A stretch of DNA of 53,698 nucleotides from JAZOXB01 sp040096185 (GTDB lineage: Bacteria > Bacillota > Clostridia > Oscillospirales > Oscillospiraceae), in the NCBI RefSeq assembly GCF_040096185.1, contig NZ_JBBMFF010000254.1, positions 1 through 53,698 of the forward strand. Direction: 5' to 3'. The number at the start of each line of letters is the position of its first letter. Within the stretch, counting starts at the first letter, position 1. Both the position numbers and the translations under genes were made by a program. The notes beneath the pieces were generated by a model. The model was not told the origin of the DNA, made no database searches, and was given only the letters and a program-made list of their open reading frames with translations. Below, in pieces: positions 1-8,700 of this stretch.

Positions 1-1
1 C

Positions 2-424
2 CTGCTGGCTTATCAGATTTTAAGTCCGAAGATGAAAGATTCTCCATACTACCAGAAGTATGTCATCCTTCGTGTGGTCGATATCTGGCGGGAACCAGTT
101 GTACGGCTTGCTCCGACGGAGCGCTATGATGAAACCATGTGCATTGGCCTATACGGTTGGTGGGGTGATCAAATACCGGATGCCTCTATTGTGAAGGACT
201 TGGAATTCGTGTCAATAGATACTGGTGGCGTGACCAAAATGTGGTGTGCATTTGATTGGGGCTTGTGCCGCGGAGAGAAGCCGCATATTACCCTGTTGGA
301 AGAAGACCCGGCGTGGAGAAGAGAGAGGTATCCGTTTTTCAATACGGAGTGTAAGCTGTGCTTGTACACACATTATATTCCATTTGATGGTAGACTGTGT
401 AGGTCAATACTACCAAAGTTATAA
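2..424 (+). CDS. Hypothetical protein, 5' end outside the window
   Basis: The reading frame is open from the first complete codon of the window to a TAA at 422-424, so the true start is probably upstream; the first internal ATG is at 32. The visible part (about 140 residues) is rich in Trp, Tyr and Cys, contains no signal peptide or membrane segment, and I do not recognise a family. Its base composition is visibly more AT-rich than the housekeeping genes further right, which would fit acquired accessory DNA, but this is only an impression. No function is proposed. It lies about 120 bases before another unrecognised gene on the same strand. Confidence 0.5.
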   Translation: MLAYQILSPKMKDSPYYQKYVILRVVDIWREPVVRLAPTERYDETMCIGLYGWWGDQIPDASIVKDLEFVSIDTGGVTKMWCAFDWGLCRGEKPHITLLEEDPAWRRERYPFFNTECKLCLYTHYIPFDGRLCRSILPKL

Positions 425-546
425 TATTGAATCGCGATATAATCCGTAACGAGCAAGTGCAGGAAACCTGTGAAAGGAAAAGCTCCCCCTCTGACTCATC
501 CCGAGCCCGCTGCAGGGGGGGACACGCCGCATAAGGAGAAGCAAGC

Positions 547-942
547 ATGGAAGAAAAATGGTATGACTGGGCCTACAGCCCCATCAGGAGGAAAGTAGAT
601 TCCTCTATGCCAGAATCTACGCAGGTCTATGAGGCAAAATTTCTTTCCACGCTGTCCGTTATTCTGGAACGGCCCGGAGGTTATCTCGGTCAACCGTCTC
701 TGGACAGACTGCTGGACCTGATGACCGGTTACATCGTCGCAGTCTTTGATTTGGCGGGTTACCGGATCACATTCGAGCAGCGGTTCCGGCAGTACCTGTG
801 TCAAAAATATCATCTGGACACATCCGGGTTTTCGCTGTATCTGTATTTTTCGGATGGAAGGGACAATGAATCGGGCTTTGTCGCTTTTTCGCAGGAGTTT
901 CGTCTGTTCTGCCAGTCGGAAACAGCTATTGGAAGTCAGTAA
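547..942 (+). CDS. Hypothetical protein (131 aa)
   Basis: The start is supported by an AAGGAG ribosome-binding site about eight bases upstream of the ATG. The 131-residue product is soluble-looking, with no signal peptide or obvious membrane segment, and its middle (about residues 45-75) looks helical and hydrophobic. I do not recognise a domain. It follows the truncated gene at the window start on the same strand, and the intervening 120 bases contain a G/C-rich stretch but no clear promoter. Together they look like the end of an accessory gene set of unknown role. Confidence 0.55.
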   Translation: MEEKWYDWAYSPIRRKVDSSMPESTQVYEAKFLSTLSVILERPGGYLGQPSLDRLLDLMTGYIVAVFDLAGYRITFEQRFRQYLCQKYHLDTSGFSLYLYFSDGRDNESGFVAFSQEFRLFCQSETAIGSQ

Positions 943-1349
943 TTTCAACTTTAGCAGGTTCCGTCAACAGCAGCTGCATCGTTCTCTGCGCAATTCTGCC
1001 TGTCTGGCCCATAGCGGCGCTCGCCGCACAAGGCCACTGTGCGAGAGAAAATGTAGCGGCGCTCAGTGAGCGCCCTGTACAGGACAATTCAACGACAGAA
1101 GGGCACTGGTGCACCGTCGCACCACCCTGACATGTCATTGCACGGAGGCCAAAGGCCGATGCGGCGCCCTGAGCGCGAAGCGCGTGGAAGTTCCCCTGGG
1201 GTGCAATCTTCTGCAGCAACTTACGGATTCGCCATGGTTTTCCTGTTATCCAGCCGAGTACTGCGAGATTGCCTTGCACCACTGAAGTTATGCCGCAAAC
1301 GCTGCCTGTCTCCACGGGGTCACCGCCCGGAAAGGGCACGCCGCTGCAG
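943..1349. other. Gene-free stretch with short direct and inverted repeats
   Basis: About 400 bases separate the convergent genes at 942 and 1350, and I see no convincing gene. The decamer AGCGGCGCTC occurs twice (about 1013 and 1053), the second copy followed by its own partial complement GAGCGCC, so it can form a small hairpin. A 137-codon minus-strand frame crosses the whole stretch but has no ribosome-binding site or recognisable domain. The segment could be a degenerate mobile-element end or a dispersed intergenic repeat; copy number in the genome cannot be judged here. Confidence 0.35.
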
Positions 1350-1871
1350 TCAGATTTGAGGCAGCTGCAGGAGCATCACATCAAAATCAATGTCCTGCCC
1401 GCCGATGCGGAAGAAGGCCGGGAAGGTGCACAGCTTCCGGAAGCCGAATTTTTCATACAGCCGGATGGCGCGGACATTGTCGCTGCGCACCTCGATATCG
1501 AGCTGGGCAAAGCCGTTTTCCCGCGCAAAGGCAAGGACGGCCTCCGTCAGGGCCGAAGCCGCACCGCAGCCCCACCACGCCCGCTTCAGGCTGATGCCGA
1601 ACACGCCGCGGTGGCGCATCCGGCCGGGCTTGCGGTTCAGGCTGGCCGTGCCGATGAGCTCGCCGTCCACCCTGGCAAGATACTGCACATGGTCCGGCGA
1701 ATCGACCTGTGTGCGCAGATAGGCCTGTTCCTCCTCCGGCGCAAGCGGCACGCCCTCTGCGCCGAAGCTGAGGTTGTCCGTCTCGCCGCCCACGATCTTC
1801 AGGTAGTCCAGCAGCGCCGCGGCATCCTCCGGCCGGGCTCGCGTGATCGTAAATGCGTTTTTCTTTTCCAT
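1350..1871 (-). CDS. GNAT family N-acetyltransferase
   Basis: A 173-residue single-domain GNAT acetyltransferase, expected to transfer an acetyl group from acetyl-CoA to an unknown amine. The acetyl-CoA loop is visible as RAWWGCGAA (about residues 97-105), preceded by the beta-strand GVFGISLK, and the C-terminal NVRAIRLYEKFGF (about 131-143) is the typical late GNAT motif found in RimI-like and small-molecule acetyltransferases. The start has a strong AAGGAG ribosome-binding site seven bases upstream. The neighbours do not indicate a substrate. It lies downstream of the small membrane protein gene, from which it is separated by a probable terminator, so it is likely its own unit. Confidence 0.85.
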   Translation of the reverse strand: MEKKNAFTITRARPEDAAALLDYLKIVGGETDNLSFGAEGVPLAPEEEQAYLRTQVDSPDHVQYLARVDGELIGTASLNRKPGRMRHRGVFGISLKRAWWGCGAASALTEAVLAFARENGFAQLDIEVRSDNVRAIRLYEKFGFRKLCTFPAFFRIGGQDIDFDVMLLQLPQI

Positions 1872-1925
1872 GCTTCTTCTCCTTTCCGATCATACGGCGG
1901 GAGGTCTCCTGCCAGAATGCAGCTC

Positions 1926-1955
1926 GTCAAAAAGTCTTTACGGATCTTTTTTGAC
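1926..1955 (-). terminator. Probable intrinsic terminator after the 136-aa membrane protein gene
   Basis: On the minus strand, GTCAAAAAAGATC and GACTTTTTGAC form a stem around a short loop, with the U-rich side in the downstream arm. It begins about 25 bases after the stop of the membrane protein gene and before the GNAT gene. The stem is AT-rich, so strength is uncertain. Confidence 0.5.
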
Positions 1956-1979
1956 AGTCCAAGAATTCTCCGCGCGGTC

Positions 1980-2390
1980 TCAGAGCACGAGCCGCGCGAT
2001 CTCCATGGTGGCGATCTTCAGGACCGCGCCGCCGGACATTCCATAGAACCAGAGCTCCCGCATTTTCTGCGTTCTGGCGATCGGCGTGGCGATCGCGGCG
2101 ACGACGATCAGCAGCGCACCGGCACAGCCGACGACGGTCGGAACGCTGACGAGCGGAAACACGCCCGGCGCGCAGCTGCCGTCGATGGTGTGCTGGATGG
2201 TCTTGTCCAGCCCGTCCCGCGCCGCCGCAAAGCAGCAGACGACCAGACCGAACACCAGCAGGAGCAGCGTTCTCCTGCCCCAGCAGGCGATATTGCCGCG
2301 GTTCCAGACGGAAACGCCGATGTAGCCCAGCAGAGTAAGGATCATCAGTGTCGTTGCCGTCGTGACGGCGTTTCCAAAATACAGCTTCAT
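1980..2390 (-). CDS. Small integral membrane protein, unknown function
   Basis: The chosen start (ATG at 2390) has an AAAGGGGG ribosome-binding site seven to nine bases upstream; the frame stays open further upstream but without a good start. The 136-residue product has about four hydrophobic segments: around residues 8-25, 36-53, 77-100 and a weaker one at the C-terminal end. I recognise no family. A putative 47-codon ORF ends inside its start codon (ATGA overlap), suggesting translational coupling. The transcript appears to start near 2625 under a TetR-type palindrome, so the gene may be induced by a small molecule; no TetR gene lies within the window. Confidence 0.65.
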   Translation of the reverse strand: MKLYFGNAVTTATTLMILTLLGYIGVSVWNRGNIACWGRRTLLLLVFGLVVCCFAAARDGLDKTIQHTIDGSCAPGVFPLVSVPTVVGCAGALLIVVAAIATPIARTQKMRELWFYGMSGGAVLKIATMEIARLVL

Positions 2391-2530
2391 GGTAAATTCC
2401 CCCTTTCTCTCATTGCGCTCTTGACGTTTCGGCGGCGACGGCCGCCAGCAGGACGCCCATGGATACCCACGGCGCTGCCGCGCATAACGCGCAGTGCTGC
2501 GGTGCTCGTGGGATAACGAATTGCGTTCAT
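2387..2530 (-). CDS. Putative 47-codon small ORF coupled to the downstream membrane protein
   Basis: This ORF starts at an ATG preceded by GAGGAAG with an eight-base gap and ends in a TGA overlapping the next ATG (ATGA), the usual arrangement of translationally coupled genes. The predicted peptide begins MNAIRYPTS and is strongly basic in its second half (GGRRRRN). Another frame of the same stretch encodes a hydrophobic segment, so the region could also be a decayed, frameshifted N-terminal part of a membrane protein. No homology is claimed. Confidence 0.3.
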   Translation of the reverse strand: MNAIRYPTSTAALRVMRGSAVGIHGRPAGGRRRRNVKSAMRERGNLP

Positions 2531-2610
2531 AAAATCTTCCTCTCAAAAAACAGACGCAGCGCATGATCGGAACCGCGATCAGCACTGCGTCTTTGCGTCT
2601 GGCTGTTTAT

Positions 2611-2660
2611 GTAACCGTTCGGTTACTTTCTATTATAGGGACTGTCGGCCCCTTTGTCAA
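2611..2660 (-). promoter_or_regulatory. Sigma-A promoter with a TetR-type palindromic operator
   Basis: On the minus strand a perfect TTGACA (-35, 2655-2660) is followed after exactly 17 bases by a perfect TATAAT (-10, 2632-2637). Just downstream, at the expected transcription start, lies the palindrome GTAACCGTTCGGTTAC (2611-2626), with 7-base arms and the ACCGNNCGGT core seen in many TetR-family operators. Repression by steric block at the start site would be expected. The regulator is not encoded nearby. Confidence 0.7.
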
Positions 2661-2697
2661 GGCCTTTTTCCGATTTTTCTATGTGCCGCATACAAAG

Positions 2698-2720
2698 TGC
2701 CCCGGGAGAACCCGGGGCAC
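2698..2720 (-). terminator. Hairpin terminator after the giant SLH gene
   Basis: GTGCCCCGGG and CCCGGGGCAC form a perfect 10-bp GC-rich stem with a tiny loop, 28 bases after the stop of the SLH protein gene. On the minus strand it is followed by TTTG, a weak U-tract. Confidence 0.65.
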
Positions 2721-2747
2721 TCGTTCGCTGCTTATGCGTAATTTGCT

Positions 2748-5700
2748 TCAGGCGTTCTGCAGCGCCGCAAAGCGGAACAGGATCGTCGCCAGCTCCGCGC
2801 GCGTTGCACCGGCCTTTGGCGCAAGCTCCGCTGCGCTGCGGCCATTGACAAGGCCCTCTGCAACGGCCCATGCCATGGCATCCTGCGCAAATGCGCTGAC
2901 CGCGTCGGCATCGCCGTAGGCGCTCAGGTCGGCGCGCTTCTCGGTATTGCTGCCGAGATAGCCCGCAAAGCGATAGAGCATCATCGCCATCTGCTCGCGC
3001 GTGAGGGAAGCATCCGGATCAAACAGTCCGCCGCCGACACCGTTAACGATGCCGTTCTCCGAGGCCCAGATCACCGCCGCGCCATACCAGCTGTCGGCAG
3101 ACACGTCCGTGAAGCTGCTCTCGCGGCCCGCCATGTCCGGCGTACCCGCCATACGGTAAAGCACCATGACCAGCATTGCGCGGGTCGTCTCGCCGTTCGG
3201 CTCGAACAGGCCGCCGCCGACGCCGTTCATCACGCCGTTTTTCAGCACCCAGTCAACGTACTCGTGATACCAACCATTCCGGTCGAGATCCGTGTAGGCT
3301 TCGCTCGGGCAGGTCTCTGCTGTGGTCTCGTGCTGCTCGATCTCGCCGCAGCGGCCGCACTTGCGCTCTTCCAGACCAGTGTGGAAGCAATCGGCTTCCT
3401 TCACCGTCGTCCAGTCGCCGTAGTCGTGGCCCAGAGCAGGGATTTCCTCGCCCTTGCTGTGCACCTCGCCGCAGCGCGTGCAGACCATGTCGCCCGTGTA
3501 GCCCGGCTCCGTGCAGGTGGCTTCCTTCGCGCCGGTCAGCTTGTCGTCATGGCCAAGCGGCTGACGGATCTCGCTGATGTAGGTGTAGTCGCAGTGCTTG
3601 CAGTGATTCTCCGTGTAGCCGTAGCCCTCGCAGGTCGGGGCGACTACCGTCGCCTCGCAGTCATGGCCCGCTGCATCCACGAAATCGGCCTTGTAGCTGT
3701 CGCCGCAAACAGAGCAGGTATAGGTCGTGTAGCCCATATGCGTGCAGTCCGGATCCGTCTTGACCTCCTCATAGCTATGAGCGATCATCGGGATGGACTC
3801 GGTATAGCTCTTGCCGCAGTTCGTGCAGGTGAAGGTACGAACGCCCTCCTCCGTGCAGGTCGGCTGCTTCGTCACCTCGCTCGTGTAGCTGTGATCCGCC
3901 GCCTGCGTATAGCTGTCGACATAGCTGTCGCCGCAGCGCGTGCAGGTATGCGTCGTATAGCCCATGGCGTCGCAGGTCGGAGCCGTTACAACGGTCTGAT
4001 AATCATGGCCGAGCGCATCGGTCATGGTATCGACATAGCTGCTGCCGCAGACGGAGCAGGTGTGCGTCGTGTAGCCGCCCTTTTCGCAGGTTGGGGCCGT
4101 CACAACGTCCTCATAGCTGTGGCCCGTGGCCGGGAGCATCGCGTCGACATAGCTGTCGCCGCAGACGGAGCAGGTATGCGTCGTGTAACCGGCGGACTCA
4201 CAGGTCGGAGCCGTCACGACGTCCACATAGCTGTGGCCCTTTGCTGCCACATAGTTCGTGCGGTAGCTGAGGCCGCAGCGCGCGCAGACAGACTCGGTAT
4301 AGCCGTCCTTCTCGCAGGTCGGTTCCACGACCGTCACAGTCAGATCGTGGCCGAGCGGCTCGCCGACCTTGACCGTCAGCGTATTGCTGACCGCATCGCA
4401 GTTGTCACACTTGACATAGTAGACCGCGGCTTCGGTGCAGGTAGCTTCCGACTTGATGACATCAGAGGCAGTGTTCGCGAAGGTATGCTCCGCGTCGGCC
4501 TGCCACAGGAGGATCGGATGCTTCGTCGCGGTGCAGCCGCTCGTGAAGGCAGCCTCTGCCAGATCGGCGTTCATCGTGGAAACGAACTCCGCGTTCGCAA
4601 TTTCCTCTGCGGTCCTGACAGCGGCAGTCTGGGTCTCGGCATTTTTCACGGCGCCGATGCCGCCCTTTTCACAGGTGCCCTCGAGGTAGTAGAGGTTTTT
4701 GATGACGGCATCTGCGCTGCTCACCGTGCCAATGACAGAGCCATAGGTAAAGGTTGTGTTGCAGGTGACCGTGCCGAGGTTGAAGCAGCTGCGGACCTCG
4801 GAGTTCGCGCAGTAACCGACGATACCGGCGGGATAGTTGCCGCCGGCCTTGATCGCACCGGTGTTGTAGCAGGCCGTGACCTTACAGCCGTTCGGCAGAT
4901 TGGAAACAATGCCCGCTGCGCAGGTGCTGGGTGCGGTGATGCTGCCGGTGTTGACGCAGCCGGTGATGGTACTGGGCTGGCTGCCGCTGGAAATGTTGCC
5001 AACGATACCTGCGCAGTAGCGCCAGCCGGTGACATTGCCGCTGTTGGAACAGTTGGTAACATTCAGGCTGTAGTAAGCACCGCCGACAACGCCGCCGACG
5101 CTCTGCCAGTAGTTACCGGCCGTGCGCTTGATGGAAACATCGACATTCGAATGGAGATTCGTCAGGTCGGCATAGTCCGCACGGCCAACGATACCGCCGA
5201 CGTAAGCATCGTTAACAGGCTTGTTGGAACCGGCGACAACGGTGCCGTTGACCGTCAGGTTCTCAATCTTCGCGCGGTTGGTGGCGTTGGCGCCGGAGAC
5301 CCAGCCGAACAGGCCGCGATAGAGCGATATCGGGGTCTTGCTGCTGTAGTTGATGGAAAGATGATCAATGGTGTGATTCCGGCCGTTGAAGGTACCGGCA
5401 AACTTCTTAGAAGCGGTGCCGATGGGCGTCCACTCGTAACCGGCGAGGTCGATATCGGCCGTCAGGATGCCGGAGAGCTTGGCGCTGCCGCCGTTGACCT
5501 TCTGGGCGAACCATGCCAGCTCTGCGCCGGTGCCGATGAGGTAAACGCCGTTTTCGTCGGTGGCAGGTTCCGTGGTGGTCTTGCCGTCCCAAGCGTTCTC
5601 GGCCGCCTTGCGGACGGTGAACTTGATGGTCAGGACGCCGTTTTCGACCTTTGCTGCGTCAGCAGAGCCGAGCTTGAAGGAGCCGGTGGTGCGGACATAG

Positions 5701-8700
5701 CCGAGCTGCTCGACGGCGTAGGAATACGGGCCATAGCCGAGCTTAAAGGTGCCGTCGGCCTCGGCGGTCACTGCCTTGTTGTCACGGTCGGTGAACGTGG
5801 GGGTGAGGCCGTCGATCGCGTTGCCGTTTTCGTCCACGGGGACGAGCTTGACGTTGTAGGTGACCTTCGTGTTGACCTCGACGGAAACATCTGCCAGACG
5901 GCTGGCAACAAAGCTGGTGGTGACCGCGGAGAAGTTCGTGCCGACGCCGGTGTCGGTCATATTGTACAGCGTATCAAACGGGCTGGCGGCGGAGTACATG
6001 CCGCCGGAGATATAACCGTCGGTGACCATAACGGTCGTTTTGTCTGAGCCTTCGGGGAAGGTGATGTCTGTGGGCATCTCCACGGTGACGGAGGCTCTGT
6101 CCATCTGCCAGTACTGAGTCAGCTGGCCCTTGGACTCCTCTTCCTCCGCGCTGTAGTTCAGATATAGCAACGTGGGGTTGAAGATACCGGAAACCTTATC
6201 CATGCCGCGATACAGGCCGTCGAAGGAGAGCGTGACCTTATCGCCGGGCATGATGGGCTCGCCGTCATTCGAGGCATTCTTCACGGTGACGCTCATCTGC
6301 GCCACGCGCGCCAGACGGTAGGACGTGCCGGTGGAATCGGTCAGCTTCAGGATGACGGTGCCGCCGAGCGTCTTTGCCGTGCGAAAGGGCAGGAGGGAGG
6401 CGTGGAACATGCCGTTCTCGTCCGCCGTAAGCTCCGTCCAGCCGGACAGGGTGCTGTTCAGGGCAGCGTCGGTGGTGACGACGGCGTAGCTGGCCGTCGC
6501 GCCCTTGGTGGTAGTAAAGTCCAGCGTGGGGGCTTCGTCGGTGTCAAGGTAGTACCACGTGTCGTAGTTGTAGTCCCACTCCGCACCGCGGGGGCTGGTC
6601 GTGCCGCCGTTAAAGCGGATGACGGCGTCAGCCTTGCCGGCTGCCTTGTTCGTGATAACGAACACACCGGTGCGCTCGGGGGCGGTTGCCGGGAAGAGAC
6701 CGCCGTGGGTTCCGGCAACGTCCTTGTCGTTGTACAGGTCGATGGCGTCGTAGGTGACGGCCACGATGTCCGTGCCGGTGGGCGTCACGTCGAGCCAGTT
6801 GCCTACGGCGTTGCCGCCGCTGACCTGCGTAACGTCCGCCGGATTGCCCTGCAGCACCTGAATGTTGAAGCTCGGCTCGACCATGATGTTGCCTGCATCG
6901 TTATTGATTAGCTCCCACATACGGTACGCGCGGATGCGGTAGGTGTCGCTCACGCTCATAAAGCCGCTGTGGCTCAGGAAGACCTGCAGGTCGGCTTCGT
7001 CGCGGGAGGATACCGTCGTGCCGAGGTCCTTGAAGCTGTGAGACTTCCTGTCGGTCGGCGCGCCGGAGTCAAAGGTGATCGTCTTTTCCGTCTTTTGGTT
7101 GAGGCTGGACAGCCAGCCGGCCTTGGTCACATAGGTACCGGTCTCATCGACCAGACGCCATGTGTAGTTGTTGTTGCGCTCAGAAACGCGGTAGGAATAG
7201 GTGGTCATGCCGGTCGCGTCGTCCTTCGCAGTCTTGTACGGCTCGACCGCTCTGGTGTTGAAGTTGTTGTACTGGAAGAACAGGGTGAACTCCGCCGTCG
7301 TGGGCGCAGTGATATCCAGCTCCACGGCGTTGGCGATCGTGATGTTCTTCGTTACGACGTTGTAGGAAGGCGCCGTGGTCTGGTTGATCTGCTGATTGAA
7401 CATATACTTTTCCGTGTTCGTCGGATAAGCATAGATGTTGTACAGCGAAGCGTTCTGCGCCTCCCACGACAGGAAGGGGAAGGCAGTGTAGTCGCTGCCG
7501 TAGCGGGTGTAGGTATAGTGTGTACCGGAGTGGATCATGCTGCCGGTAACGGGCATGATCATCTCGACATGGTAGTCGTCCGTGCCGAAGTACTCGTTTT
7601 TCTCGTTCCTGGTCGTAGCGTAGACGCTGACAACGCCGAGATGGATGTCGTTGCCGCCGCCGCCGTAGATGTCCTTCTCCATCGGCAGAGGCAGGCTCTG
7701 ACCGCCAAGATAGATGTCATAGGCCTCGGTCGCAGTGTTCCAGCCGTAGCCGCGCGTGGAGTAGCGGCCGGTGCTCAGGGTGGCGTAGAACATGTTGTAA
7801 TTGTTCACGACCGTGTTGCTGGCCGTCGCCGTTTCGTCGGCTGCGTCAAAGGCGCTGTTGGTGAACCGGACCTCCTCGTAGCCGTGCAGCTCGTACTTTG
7901 TGCCGTCGATCTCGACATAGTCCTTCTCTTCGCCGTCGATGATGGTGTAATCGGCGGGGTTGTAGACGTACACGGTCTTGCCCTCGGCATCGGTAAACCA
8001 GCCGACATAGTCAAACTGATTTTCGTCGATGCCCGCGGTCTTGTACATCTTGAGGATCGGGTACTTATTGCCGTTTGTGCTGTAGTTCTGGTCACGGCCG
8101 ACGTAGAAGTTGATATTCGCTTCGACGACATCGACGAAGGTCAGCGTCAGCGTCCAGGTATCGGCGGAGTAGCCGGCATCGTTCTTTGCGCGGAACTTAT
8201 AGATATATGTGCCTGCCTTGCTCTGGATCAGGCTCTTGTTCACGCCGCCGAACATTGCTTCCTCAAAGTGCTGCTCCCCGCTCCACGTCGCACCGCCATC
8301 GGAGGACATGGTGTAGAAGTAGTTCTTGTAGGTCAGCGTGCCGTTTTTCACGCCGAAGATCTTGCCGTCCATCAGATCGTCGAGCTGATAGCTCTTGCCG
8401 GTCTGAACTTCCGCAGCGGCATCGGTCACACCGTCGAGCAGATAGGGCGCTGCAGGATCCTTCGCGCCGCAGACGGTGCAGACGCCGTCTTCATACTGAT
8501 GTGCGCGGGCCTCCTGCCACGCCAAAAGCGGATAGCCGCCGCAGCCGGTATTCTCCTTGAAGCTGCTGCCGAGCGTCGGTGCCAGCGCCTTCAGCTCCTC
8601 TGCGGTCTTCGCCGTGGCGTTCTCGTCGCCAATCGCGGAAGCGCTGCCGAGGTAATACACATTGGAGACCTGATCCGCACTGCCCACGGCTGCGCCGATC

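Noticed and set aside
926..1339. Minus-strand 137-codon frame in the gene-free stretch
   Set aside because: No ribosome-binding site, no recognisable domain, and repeated segments inside it; treated as non-coding.
1269..2516. Plus-strand frame of 415 codons over the GNAT and membrane protein genes
   Set aside because: It covers two minus-strand genes, the second with good ribosome-binding site and promoter, and has no start site or domain.
3270..4490. Repeated DNA pattern as a possible CRISPR array
   Set aside because: The periodicity is protein-coding (Cys/His repeats of about 35-40 codons), in frame with the SLH protein, with no uniform spacers.
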